NCBI RefSeq assembly: GCF_001425625.1
Contig: NZ_LMCP01000012.1
Coordinates: 312,620 to 376,619, forward strand
Length of the DNA stretch: 64,000 bases
Direction: 5' to 3'
DNA from: Mesorhizobium sp. Root102
GTDB taxonomy: Bacteria > Pseudomonadota > Alphaproteobacteria > Rhizobiales > Rhizobiaceae
Shown here: positions 35,587 through 43,956 of the stretch, one piece after another
Layout: each line of letters starts with the position of its first letter
Numbering within the stretch: the stretch's first letter is position 1
Made by a program: the position numbers and the translations under genes
The notes under the pieces: generated by a model
The model's database searches: none
The model's input: only the letters and a program-made list of their open reading frames with translations
Told to the model about the DNA's origin: nothing

Positions 35587-36467
35587 GCCCGGCGGTCCCG
35601 CCCCGGATGCGTGAGGTGGCGCAGCTGGACCATCGCCATCGGGTGCGACAGGCTCGGGGCATCGGTTTCAAGCTGCAGTTCGTCACCGCCGCGCTTGGCT
35701 GTGCGCGCCAGGATCTCGTAGACCGCCGCCGTGGTCGACTGCAGCGCCTTGATCGCCGGCTGGCCCGACAGGATGCGTGCCAGGTAGACGGCCGCCGTCA
35801 GATCGCCCAGGCCCTTCGGTGGCTTGTCGATCAGGCGGTGCTCGGCGAGTAGCGCCTGGTTGCCGTCGATCAGCAGGTTGCCGGTGCCGCCTGACACCAT
35901 CGACGGCGCCGAGGTGACCAGCATGGTCGATGGCCCGGCATGGAGCGCCGCCGCGATCACCGATTTCAGGTCGGGCAACGGGGCGCCGGCCATCCATTCC
36001 AGCTCGTAGCGGTTGGGGGTGGCGATGTCGGCGATCGGCATCAGCCGGTCGCGCATGGCGATGGCGGTCGGCTCCGGCACATAGAGGCCGCCCGAATCAC
36101 CCATCACCGGATCGCAGATATAGATGGCGTCAGGTGTCCTTGCCTTCACTGCGGCGACCAGCGAGGCGACGGCCTCGGCCTGACCGGCCTCGCCGAGGTA
36201 TCCGGACAGCACGGCGCCGACCTCGCCCAGCCATGGCGCGCGCTCGAGATCGGCCATCAACGCCTTGAACTGATCGAGCGGTGGTACGATGCGCGTCGCC
36301 CGCCCATGGCCGGGATGCCAGGGCAGGATGACCGTCGGCACCGCCCAGACCGGGAAGCCCAGGGTCTCCAAGGCAAAGACGGCGGCACGATTGCCGACCG
36401 AGCCGCGCGCGACATGGCTGGAAATGACGATGACCGCACGCGGCGCGTCGGTTTGTTCGGCGCTCAT
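35583..36467 (-). CDS. pdxY: Pyridoxal kinase
   Basis: A 294-residue ribokinase-fold enzyme that phosphorylates pyridoxal in the vitamin B6 salvage pathway. It has SSHVARGSVGNRAAVFALETLG at the N-terminus, typical of PdxY/PdxK, DPVMGDSGGLYVP near residue 118, TPNRYELEWM near 148, and KGLGDL (GxGD, with the catalytic Asp) near 222. Length is normal. The DUF429 gene follows with GTGA overlap. Confidence 0.92.
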   Translation of the reverse strand: MSAEQTDAPRAVIVISSHVARGSVGNRAAVFALETLGFPVWAVPTVILPWHPGHGRATRIVPPLDQFKALMADLERAPWLGEVGAVLSGYLGEAGQAEAVASLVAAVKARTPDAIYICDPVMGDSGGLYVPEPTAIAMRDRLMPIADIATPNRYELEWMAGAPLPDLKSVIAAALHAGPSTMLVTSAPSMVSGGTGNLLIDGNQALLAEHRLIDKPPKGLGDLTAAVYLARILSGQPAIKALQSTTAAVYEILARTAKRGGDELQLETDAPSLSHPMAMVQLRHLTHPGRDRRA

Positions 36468-36480
36468 TGTTGCTTGATTC

Positions 36481-36732
36481 CTAACTGCCCCGGATGACGT
36501 AAAGCACGAGCCAGATCATCAGGCCCAGCGCCAGCAGCAGGCCGAGTGTCCGGCCAATGCGAGTGCCCCAGACTTCGATCGGATCAGCACGATCGGCATC
36601 GGCCGCGGTGACGTGATCGTGCAGGCCTTTCGTGGCCCGCGCCACAAGCGAGTTGCCGGCCGGATCCGTCTCGCGCGCAACGCGCTCGAGGATACGGCGC
36701 GATTCCTTCTCGCTGTCCTGGCGTTCCGCCAT
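36481..36732 (-). CDS. Small C-terminal-anchored membrane protein, 83 residues
   Basis: The frame is open to 36936, but ATG 36732 gives a sensible protein: a charged helical N-terminal part (MAERQDSEKESRRILERVARE) and one C-terminal helix (TLGLLLALGLMIWLVLYVI). It looks like a tail-anchored inner-membrane protein. The family is not recognised. It is divergent from lemA and precedes pdxY on the minus strand with only 13 bases between them. Confidence 0.6.
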   Translation of the reverse strand: MAERQDSEKESRRILERVARETDPAGNSLVARATKGLHDHVTAADADRADPIEVWGTRIGRTLGLLLALGLMIWLVLYVIRGS

Positions 36733-36895
36733 GATGATGTCCCGTTTTGCCCGGACCTTATCGCGTTCGCGCGGCCAATCACAGGGCCTTGCAACGGCAT
36801 CGGGCGTGCCAGGCAAACGGCTGCCGGTCGGGCGGTTTTCTTGCGCGCTGATTGTGGTAATGCTTGCCACGCAACTTCTACCGAGGAACCCCATC

Positions 36896-37534
36896 ATGTT
36901 TGCCCAGCGCCTTGCCTCACCGTCCATGTTCCGCACGCTGCCCGCCTTCCTGGTGATGGCGATCGTGCTGCCGCTGCTGGCCGGCTGCGGCTACAACACC
37001 ATCCCGACGGCGGAGGAAAACGCCAGGGCGGCATGGAGCGAGGTGCTGAACCAGTATCAGCGCCGCGCCGACCTCATCCCCAACCTGGTCGAGACGGTCA
37101 AGGGCTATGCCTCGCACGAAAAGGACACACTCGACGCGGTGGTCGAAGCCCGCGCCAAGGCCACACAGATCACAGTGACGCCGGAAACGCTGAAGGATCC
37201 CGAAGCCCTCAAGAAGTTCCAGGACGCCCAGGCAGGGTTGACCAGCGCGCTGTCGCGGCTGATCGCGGTCTCGGAAGCCTATCCCGACCTCAAGGCCAAC
37301 CAGAATTTCCTGGCGCTGCAGGCGCAGCTCGAAGGCACCGAGAACCGCATCGCGGTGGCGCGGCGCGACTACATCCAGGCGGTCAGGGACTACAATCTGA
37401 CGCTGAAGACGTTCCCGTCGGTGCTGTGGGCGACATTCTGGTTCCGCAGCAACGAGCCGTTCGCCAATTTCACCGTCGATGAAGACAAGATGCAGCCGCC
37501 GAAGGTCGATTTCGGCACGAAGCAGGGCGGGTGA
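36896..37534 (+). CDS. lemA: LemA-family lipoprotein
   Basis: A 212-residue LemA protein. The leader ends in a lipobox, LLAGCGYN, so Cys is probably lipidated; most LemA proteins instead have a simple N-terminal anchor. The hallmark AENARAAWSEVLNQYQRRADLIPNLVETVKGY-type helix follows, then the long antiparallel helical core. ATG 36896 with GAGG upstream is chosen over the longer open frame. It is followed by three TPM-domain proteins, the usual LemA - TPM (YgcG) cluster. Confidence 0.88.
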   Translation: MFAQRLASPSMFRTLPAFLVMAIVLPLLAGCGYNTIPTAEENARAAWSEVLNQYQRRADLIPNLVETVKGYASHEKDTLDAVVEARAKATQITVTPETLKDPEALKKFQDAQAGLTSALSRLIAVSEAYPDLKANQNFLALQAQLEGTENRIAVARRDYIQAVRDYNLTLKTFPSVLWATFWFRSNEPFANFTVDEDKMQPPKVDFGTKQGG

Positions 37535-37552
37535 TCGTCGGGGCCAAACGTC

Positions 37553-38383
37553 GTGATCTTGCAGGCCGATAGGGGGCGACGCGTCATTCGTCTTGTCGCC
37601 GTCGTGCTCCTCATCCTTGTGCTGCCGTTCTCGGCCCTCGCCGCCGATCTCCCGGAGCTGACCGGTCGTGTCGTCGACAATGCCGGCATCATCGATGCGG
37701 CGACCAAGACAGTCCTGACGCAAAAGCTCGCCGACTTCGAGACAAAAGGCTCCGACCAGATCGTCGTCGCGACGATCCCCAGCCTCGACGGCGAAGAGAT
37801 CGAGCCTTACGCCAACCGACTGTTCCGCTTCTGGAAACTCGGTCAGGCGAAGGAAAACAACGGCGTCCTGCTGCTGGTTGCACCAAACGACCGCAAGATG
37901 CGCATCGAGGTCGGTTATGGTCTTGAGGGGACGCTGACCGACCTGCACACCAAGCTGATCATCGAAAACGACATGGTGCCGGCCTTCCGCGCCGGCGATT
38001 TCTCCGGCGGCATAGAAAAGGCCGTCGACGACATGATCATGGTGCTGGAAGGCAATCCGGAGGAGCTGGAGGCGCGCGGCGAGCGCAACCAGCAGGCCCC
38101 CTTCAATTCCGACGACCTGTTCTTCGCCGTCTTCATCAGCATCTGGGCGATCATCTTCTTCGGCAGCATCGCGGTCTCCGTCCTGCCGCCGATCTTCGGC
38201 CAGAAGCTCGGTCCCGGCCGCTATCGCTGGCTCGGCATGACCTTCGAGCCAAACCGGCGGTCGCCCCGTGGCGGCTGGTCGTCGGGAAGCTCTGGCGGCG
38301 GCTGGTCTTCGGGCGGCGGCGGTGGCGGCTTTTCCGGCGGCGGCGGTTCGTCCGGTGGCGGCGGCTCGTCGGGAAGCTGGTGA
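37553..38383 (+). CDS. TPM-domain protein (YgcG family), paralogue 1
   Basis: A 276-residue exported protein with leader VAVVLLILVLPFSALAA, a TPM domain (about 34-160; GRVVDNAGIIDAATK, GSDQIVVATIP, LLLVAPNDRKMRIEVGYGLEG), one transmembrane helix (about 190-212) and a glycine/serine-rich tail ending in GGGGSSGSW. The start is GTG 37553. TPM-domain proteins in LemA clusters are poorly understood envelope proteins. It is nearly identical to the next gene over the TPM domain. Confidence 0.82.
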   Translation: MILQADRGRRVIRLVAVVLLILVLPFSALAADLPELTGRVVDNAGIIDAATKTVLTQKLADFETKGSDQIVVATIPSLDGEEIEPYANRLFRFWKLGQAKENNGVLLLVAPNDRKMRIEVGYGLEGTLTDLHTKLIIENDMVPAFRAGDFSGGIEKAVDDMIMVLEGNPEELEARGERNQQAPFNSDDLFFAVFISIWAIIFFGSIAVSVLPPIFGQKLGPGRYRWLGMTFEPNRRSPRGGWSSGSSGGGWSSGGGGGGFSGGGGSSGGGGSSGSW

Positions 38384-38387
38384 TGGC

Positions 38388-39269
38388 ATGACGTTACGCA
38401 CCATCAGCTTGATGAGACCTCGCCGCTTCGCCACAGCTGTCCTGATGGCCGTGGCCGTGCTGTTCTCCTGCTTCATGGCCTACGCCGCCGACTTGCCGGC
38501 CCTGACCGGCCGTGTCGTCGACAATGCCGGCATCATCGACGCCGCGACCAAGGCAGCGCTGACGCAAAAGCTTGCTGACTTCGAGACCAAAGGCTCCGAC
38601 CAGATCGTCGTCGCGACGATCCCCAGTCTCGATGGCGAGGAGATCGAACCTTACGCCAACCGGCTGTTCCGCTTCTGGAAGCTCGGCCAGGCTGGCGAAA
38701 ACAACGGCGTCCTGCTGCTGGTGGCACCGAACGATCGCAAGATGCGCATCGAGGTCGGCTACGGGCTGGAAGGCACGCTGACCGACCTGCACACCAAGCT
38801 GATCATTGAAAACGACATGGTGCCGGCGTTCCGCGCCGGCGATTTCTCCGGCGGCATAGCCAAGGCCGTCGACGACATGGTCATGGTGCTGGAAGGCAAT
38901 CCGGAAGAACTGGAAGCGCGGGGCAAGCGCAATCCCGCCGATGACAGCACGTCCATCGACCCAATCGTCGCCGTGTTCCTGATCCTGTGGGCGACGATGT
39001 TCTTCGGCGGCATGGCGATGGCATTCCTGCCGCCGATGTTCGGCACAAAGCTGTCGCCAGGCGTGTACAAATGGTTGGGGATGACATTTCGCTACGGCCG
39101 CGGGCCGAGCAGGTCGGGCAGCAGCAGCTGGACAACGGGTTCGTCGTCAGGCAGCGGCTGGTCGTCGGGAAGCTCCGGTGGTGGCTGGTCTTCGGGGTCA
39201 AGCAGCGGTGGCGGGTTTTCCGGTGGCGGCGGCTCATCCGGTGGTGGCGGTTCTTCAGGAAGCTGGTGA
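38388..39269 (+). CDS. TPM-domain protein (YgcG family), paralogue 2
   Basis: A 293-residue protein with the same layout as its upstream neighbour: leader, TPM domain, one membrane helix (about 195-215) and a longer Gly/Ser/Trp tail with two extra SSGSGW-type repeats, again ending GGGGSSGSW. It begins four bases after the upstream stop. Residues from ADLP through NPEELEARG match paralogue 1 at almost every position, which shows a recent duplication or gene conversion. Confidence 0.82.
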   Translation: MTLRTISLMRPRRFATAVLMAVAVLFSCFMAYAADLPALTGRVVDNAGIIDAATKAALTQKLADFETKGSDQIVVATIPSLDGEEIEPYANRLFRFWKLGQAGENNGVLLLVAPNDRKMRIEVGYGLEGTLTDLHTKLIIENDMVPAFRAGDFSGGIAKAVDDMVMVLEGNPEELEARGKRNPADDSTSIDPIVAVFLILWATMFFGGMAMAFLPPMFGTKLSPGVYKWLGMTFRYGRGPSRSGSSSWTTGSSSGSGWSSGSSGGGWSSGSSSGGGFSGGGGSSGGGGSSGSW

Positions 39270-39277
39270 GACAGATC

Positions 39278-39916
39278 ATGGCAACACGACCAATCAGCCC
39301 GCAGGATCATGAGCGCATCGCAGCCGCGATCCGCTCCGCCGAATCGAAAACCGACGGCGAGATCTACTGCGTCGTGGCGCATGCCAGCGACGGGTATTTC
39401 TTCCCGGCCGCTTTCATGGCGACCGTAGGCATGCTGATCGTCAGCCTGGCCGTCGGCTATGGGCTGGAGGCCTGGTGGCTGTCGATCCGGCTGCCGCATT
39501 TCGTCCTCGCCCAACTCCTGGCACTGGCCTGCGTGCTGGCCTTGTTGTGGGTGCAGCCCGGCCTGCGCATCCATCTGGTGCCGGGGCGGCTGCGCTATCA
39601 GGCCGCGCACGCCAATGCGATCAAGCAATTCCTCGCCCGCAATGTCCACCGCACCACGGCGCGCACCGGTGTGCTGATCTTCGTCTCGATCGCCGAACGC
39701 TATGCCGAAGTGGTCGCCGACTCGGGCATCGATGCCAAGGTCGGCCAGGATGTCTGGGACGGCGTCGTGCGCGACCTTACCGCGCATGCCGGCGACGACC
39801 GGCTTGCCGACGGCTTCGTCAAGGCGATCGAGCAGGTGGGCGCGGTGCTGACCGAGCATTTCCCGGTCACGGCGGGCGACAGCAACGAGGTGGACGATCA
39901 TCTCGTCGAAATCTAA
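39278..39916 (+). CDS. TPM-like membrane protein
   Basis: A 212-residue protein with ISPQDHERIAAAIRSAESKTDGEIYCVVA at the N-terminus, two central transmembrane helices (about 45-68 and 78-98) and a cytosolic part resembling the second half of a TPM domain (TGVLIFVSIAERYAEVVADSGIDAKVG). It is nine bases after paralogue 2 and completes the lemA - TPM - TPM - TPM operon. The TPM fold is thus split around two helices. Function unknown. Confidence 0.78.
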   Translation: MATRPISPQDHERIAAAIRSAESKTDGEIYCVVAHASDGYFFPAAFMATVGMLIVSLAVGYGLEAWWLSIRLPHFVLAQLLALACVLALLWVQPGLRIHLVPGRLRYQAAHANAIKQFLARNVHRTTARTGVLIFVSIAERYAEVVADSGIDAKVGQDVWDGVVRDLTAHAGDDRLADGFVKAIEQVGAVLTEHFPVTAGDSNEVDDHLVEI

Positions 39917-40034
39917 GCCCTTCCGAAGAGGTATTGAAGGCATCTCACCGAGGCGGTGATCGCCTGTGAGAAAGCGGTCGGCAGGCCGCCCGGACTCTTG
40001 CAATCGGGCGATGCGGGTTTATGGTTAACAAATC

Positions 40035-40541
40035 ATGAATACGCTGACCATCGACATCCGGAAGGCCGACCCGCGCGATGCCAGTGCCATCGCCGAGGTG
40101 CATCTGGAGGCCTGGCGCGGCGCCTATTCCGGCATCATTCCGCACCGTACGCTGACATCGATGATCAACCGTCGCGGCGCCGACTGGTGGGCGAACGCGA
40201 TTCGCCGCGCCGCCACCGTTCTGGTGGTCGAAATCGGCGGCAAGATCGCCGGCTATGCGACGATCGGCAAGAACCGCGCCCGCGAACTGCGCCAGCAAGG
40301 CGAAATCTACGAATTGTACCTGCGCCCTGAATATCAGGGCATCGGGCTAGGCAGCCGGCTGTTTGCGGCAGCTAGGGCGCGTCTGGCCGATCACGGGCTG
40401 AAAGGCATGGTGGTCTGGGCGCTGGAAGACAACCAGAACGCGCTTGCCTTCTACGCCGGCGCCGGCGGCCGCGATGTCGCCGAGGGCGTCGAGATCTTCG
40501 AGCAGAAGGCGCTGAAGAAGGTCGCTTTCGTCTGGGAATGA
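40035..40541 (+). CDS. GNAT-family N-acetyltransferase
   Basis: A 168-residue acetyltransferase. The acetyl-CoA-binding motif is in [15 protein letters not shown] near residues 97-111, preceded by IYELYL and followed by [22 protein letters not shown], the usual GNAT C-terminal arm. The substrate is not known. It stands alone between the TPM operon and ppa. A hairpin TCACCG-AGG-CGGTGA (39945-39959) lies upstream and could end the TPM transcript. Confidence 0.85.
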   Translation: MNTLTIDIRKADPRDASAIAEVHLEAWRGAYSGIIPHRTLTSMINRRGADWWANAIRRAATVLVVEIGGKIAGYATIGKNRARELRQQGEIYELYLRPEYQGIGLGSRLFAAARARLADHGLKGMVVWALEDNQNALAFYAGAGGRDVAEGVEIFEQKALKKVAFVWE

Positions 40542-40653
40542 CAGACCGGCCTTTCGGCCACTCGCGTCTTCCGATCGCACCCAGCACCATTCGCCGCATT
40601 GCGCCGCGCGGCAGCGCCCGCTATCGATCTCTCATCAAAAGAGGGACAAAGCC

Positions 40654-41187
40654 ATGCGCATCGAAGCCATAGCCAGCGGAAAGAATCCGCCTGAGGACGT
40701 CAACGTCATCATCGAGGTGCCGATCGGCGGCGAGCCGATCAAGTATGAGATGGACAAGGAGGCCGGCACGCTGTTCGTCGACCGCTTCCTGCACACCTCG
40801 ATGCGCTACCCCGGCAATTACGGCTTCGTGCCGCACACGCTGTCGGGCGACGGCGATCCGATCGACGTTCTGGTCTGCAACACGCGCGCGCTGGTGCCGG
40901 GTTGCGTCATCAATGTGAGGCCGATCGGCGTGCTGATCATGGAAGACAATGCCGGCCAGGACGAGAAGATCATCGCCGTGCCGTCACCGAAACTGACGCT
41001 GCGCTATGAGAACGTCACCGAATACACGCAACTGCCCGACATCACACGCCAGCAGGTGCAGCACTTCTTCGAGCACTACAAGGATCTCGAGCCCGGCAAA
41101 TGGGTCAAGATCGAAGGCTGGCACGATTCCAAATATGCCAAGAAGATGATCGTCGACGCGATCGCGCGGGCCAAGGCGAGCAAGTAG
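40654..41187 (+). CDS. ppa: Inorganic pyrophosphatase
   Basis: A 177-residue soluble family I pyrophosphatase hydrolysing PPi. The family signature DGDPIDVLV lies near residues 66-74 with the metal-binding aspartates, preceded by [18 protein letters not shown] near residue 30 holds active-site residues. The length is typical for alphaproteobacteria. ATG 40654 is 8 bases after AGAGGGA-like Shine-Dalgarno. Confidence 0.95.
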   Translation: MRIEAIASGKNPPEDVNVIIEVPIGGEPIKYEMDKEAGTLFVDRFLHTSMRYPGNYGFVPHTLSGDGDPIDVLVCNTRALVPGCVINVRPIGVLIMEDNAGQDEKIIAVPSPKLTLRYENVTEYTQLPDITRQQVQHFFEHYKDLEPGKWVKIEGWHDSKYAKKMIVDAIARAKASK

Positions 41188-41196
41188 CCGGACCGG

Positions 41197-41790
41197 TCAG
41201 TTATCGACCCGGCCGAAGGCCGGCACGTTGCCGATGACGGTGTGCCTGTCCTTGCCGCAGGCGAAGGTTCGCGCCTTGTCGTCGGCAAGCTTGCGTGCCT
41301 GATCGTTGGCGGCGGGATTGCCGGTGGCCAGAACCAGGCCGATCGTGCAGCCGTCGCGAGCTTCCATCTGGCCGACCTTGGCGACGAGCAGTACTTCGGT
41401 CGGCTTGTTCTCACCCTCGGGATTGCTGATCGAGCGGCGATGGATCGCGGCAAAGGGCACGGCCTTGTCGCCTTTGGTCTCGATGCGCCATTCGATCTTG
41501 GCTCCGGATGAATTGAAACCGGAAAAGCTCTCCCACACCGTCGTCATGTCGCCGCCGGGCGGAAACCCGTAGAACAGCGGTTCACGCGCGTCGTCATAGG
41601 CAATCAGCACGGGATAGCCGCGATAGCCCGAACAGGCGAGTTCGGCCCAGTCGCCGTCGCCTTCCTCGGCCTGCGCGTAGGTCACGCAGTCCTTCTTCGA
41701 GTCGAGTTCGGTATAGGCGCTTGCAATGCCATCGGCGTGTGCAGTCTGGCAGAAGCCGGCGAGAATGAGCGGAATCAGCAGGCTACGCAT
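41197..41790 (-). CDS. Exported hypothetical protein, 197 residues
   Basis: It starts MRSLLIPLILAGFCQTAHADG, a standard Sec signal peptide, from ATG 41790; the longer open frame to 41832 is not used. The mature part has four Cys residues (in KKDCVTYAQ, ELACSGY, DGCTIGL and FACGKD), which may form two disulfides. Such proteins occur in rhizobia but I know no function. It is convergent with ppa. Confidence 0.65.
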   Translation of the reverse strand: MRSLLIPLILAGFCQTAHADGIASAYTELDSKKDCVTYAQAEEGDGDWAELACSGYRGYPVLIAYDDAREPLFYGFPPGGDMTTVWESFSGFNSSGAKIEWRIETKGDKAVPFAAIHRRSISNPEGENKPTEVLLVAKVGQMEARDGCTIGLVLATGNPAANDQARKLADDKARTFACGKDRHTVIGNVPAFGRVDN

Positions 41791-41835
41791 CGCGGGACGT
41801 CTCCGTTGCAGGCCATTGCAGCGTAGCGCCAAACG

Positions 41836-42453
41836 CTATTTCTTCAAACTGGCTTCAATCAGCAGATCGGCGTTGCGGGCGACCGCTTGTGCCGGGCCGC
41901 CGAGCCCGAACAACTGACCGCTGATATAGGCCCCTTCGATCAGGAGCAGCAGGCCGTCGCCGAGCGTGTCAGGGTCTTGTGCGCCCATCGCAACGGCCAT
42001 CCCGCGCAACCGGCGGCGCAATTCCTGCTTGTTGGCCTCGCTGACCACGCGGGCGGGATGGTTGTGGTCGGGATATTCGACCGCCGCATTGGTCATGCCG
42101 CAGCCGCGATAGTCCGCCACTTGGGTGCGCTTGCCGATGCGGGTCAGGAACGCCTTAATCTGCGCGCGCGGGTCGCCGGGATGAGCGGCGACCGCCTCGT
42201 CGAAACGCTCCCAGTATTCAAGATCGTATTGCCTGAGATAGGAAGCGGCCAACTCGTCCTTGGAGGGAAAGCTGCGATAGAGGCTGGGCTTGGTGACGCC
42301 GGCCCGTTTGACGATCTCGTCGACGCCGATCGCCCTGATGCCGCGCCGGTAGAACAAGTCATAGGCCACATCGAGAATCTTCTTGGCGGCCTTCGGCGGC
42401 GCCGATGCATGACCGTCGCTGATGGTCAGATCAATATTTTTGTCCGTTGGCAT
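41836..42453 (-). CDS. TetR/AcrR-family regulator
   Basis: A 205-residue regulator. The N-terminal TetR HTH covers residues 22-68 (AAKKILDVAYDLFYRRGIRA, then VKRAGVTKPSLYRSFPSKDEL). The C-terminal part is a ligand domain. It is divergent from an MFS transporter, and the gap holds two inverted 17-base sites, so it likely represses the transporter and itself. Confidence 0.88.
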   Translation of the reverse strand: MPTDKNIDLTISDGHASAPPKAAKKILDVAYDLFYRRGIRAIGVDEIVKRAGVTKPSLYRSFPSKDELAASYLRQYDLEYWERFDEAVAAHPGDPRAQIKAFLTRIGKRTQVADYRGCGMTNAAVEYPDHNHPARVVSEANKQELRRRLRGMAVAMGAQDPDTLGDGLLLLIEGAYISGQLFGLGGPAQAVARNADLLIEASLKK

Positions 42454-42473
42454 CGCGTGACTCGATTGACAAT

Positions 42474-42527
42474 GTTACCGATCGGTACGTATACATGCTC
42501 CCACCCTGCAACGTACCGGTCAGTAAC
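42474..42527. promoter_or_regulatory. Twin TetR operators between regulator and MFS gene
   Basis: GTTACCGATCGGTACGT at 42474-42490 and its inverted copy at 42511-42527 agree at 15 of 17 positions. Each contains a palindromic core (ACCGATCGGT at 42477-42486 is perfect). The second site ends at the base before the MFS start codon chosen here, so bound repressor would block both transcription and, if the transcript is leaderless, the start itself. Confidence 0.7.
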
Positions 42528-43811
42528 ATGATAGCTCAATCCCGCCCATTTGGCCAGCGCTACGCTTTCGTCGTGGTTGGCGTCATCTTCCTCTGCCTGC
42601 TGGTCGCGGCCGGCCTGCGGTCCGCTCCCGCCGTCATGATGCTGCCGCTCGAGAACAGTTTTGGCTGGCGGCGCGACATCATCTCGCTGGCCGCCGGTGT
42701 CGGCATCCTGCTTTACGGCCTGACGGGGCCATTTGCCGCAGCCCTGATGGAGCGGATCGGGCTGCGCCGCACGCTGCTGGCCTCGCTGGTGGTGATGTCG
42801 GGCTCTACCGCGCTCAGCCTGCTGATGACCAAGCCCTGGCACCTGTTCATCACCTGGGGCGTGTTCTCGGGCATTGGTTCCGGCGCTGTCGCCAGCGTAC
42901 TCGGCGCCACCATCGTCAATCGCTGGTTCAAGACCAATCGCGGCCTTGTCATGGGATTGATGTCGGCCTCCAGCGCCTCCGGCATGCTGGTGTTCCTGCC
43001 GCTGATCGCCGCGCTGGCGCAGTCGGGCGGCTGGCAACCTGTCGTCGTTGCGGTGGCGATCGCCACCGCGGCCCTGATACCGCTGGTCTGGCTGCTGGTG
43101 CCGGAGCGGCCGGCTTCGATCGGCATGGTGCGCTATGGCGCCCAGGCCGACGACGTGCCGCCGGCCCCGCCCGCTTCACAGGGCAATTTCCTCGCGCATA
43201 CGTTCTCGACGCTGCGCCGCGCCGCCGGCACAAGGGTGTTCTGGTATCTGTTCGCCACCTTCTTCGTCTGCGGCTTCACCACCAACGGTCTGGTCGGCAC
43301 GCACCTGATCGCCTTCTGCGGCGACATGGGCATCGGCGAGGTGCAGGCCGCCGGCCTTCTGTCGATGATGGGCATTTTCGATCTGATCGGCACCACATTG
43401 TCGGGCTGGCTCACCGACCGTTTCGACCCGCGCAAGCTGCTCGGCGTCTATTACGGCATCCGTGGCCTGTCGCTGATCTATCTGCCCTATTCCGGTTTCT
43501 CGGCGACCAGCCTGATCATCTTCGCCGTGCTCTACGGCCTCGACTGGATCGCCACCGTGCCGCCGACGCTGAGGCTCGCCAATGAGGCGTTCGGCGATCG
43601 CAGCGGGCCGATCGTGTTCGGCTGGATCGTCGCCGGCCACCAGATCGGTGCGGCCACCGCCGCCGCCTTCGGCGGCACCATGCGCGAGTTGCAGGGCAAT
43701 TACGAGCTGGCCTTCCTGATTGCCGGCATGACGGCGATTGCCGCGGCGTGTATCTCGCTGCTGATCAACACCAGCAAGCCGGCATTCGAGGCGGAGCCGC
43801 AGGCGGCGTAG
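42528..43811 (+). CDS. MFS transporter
   Basis: A 427-residue major-facilitator protein with twelve predicted helices. The loop 2-3 motif is ALMERIGLRRTLLASL, and the central cytoplasmic loop follows MVRYGAQADDVPPAPP. FWYLFATFFVCGFTTNGLVGTHLI is common in MCT-like (oxalate/formate) transporters, so a carboxylate substrate is possible. ATG 42528 lies directly after the operator; ATG 42495 is an alternative. No Shine-Dalgarno is visible for either. Confidence 0.85.
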   Translation: MIAQSRPFGQRYAFVVVGVIFLCLLVAAGLRSAPAVMMLPLENSFGWRRDIISLAAGVGILLYGLTGPFAAALMERIGLRRTLLASLVVMSGSTALSLLMTKPWHLFITWGVFSGIGSGAVASVLGATIVNRWFKTNRGLVMGLMSASSASGMLVFLPLIAALAQSGGWQPVVVAVAIATAALIPLVWLLVPERPASIGMVRYGAQADDVPPAPPASQGNFLAHTFSTLRRAAGTRVFWYLFATFFVCGFTTNGLVGTHLIAFCGDMGIGEVQAAGLLSMMGIFDLIGTTLSGWLTDRFDPRKLLGVYYGIRGLSLIYLPYSGFSATSLIIFAVLYGLDWIATVPPTLRLANEAFGDRSGPIVFGWIVAGHQIGAATAAAFGGTMRELQGNYELAFLIAGMTAIAAACISLLINTSKPAFEAEPQAA

Positions 43812-43830
43812 GCGCGGCGGTCGAGCGCTA

Positions 43831-43853
43831 ATCTCCCCCCTCGAGGGGGAGAT
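43831..43853. terminator. Hairpin after the MFS gene
   Basis: ATCTCCCCC (43831-43839) and GGGGGAGAT (43845-43853) pair perfectly around CTCGA, 19 bases after the MFS stop. No T-tract follows. The same kind of C-rich/G-rich palindrome recurs after other genes of the window. Confidence 0.5.
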
Positions 43854-43956
43854 CACCCGCCTGTTAATCGTCAGAAAAACTTCATCATCCCGAGATACGC
43901 CTGAAACATTGACGCTGGACCTTGGTGGCACCGTTCAAGCGATCCAGGAGACAGCC

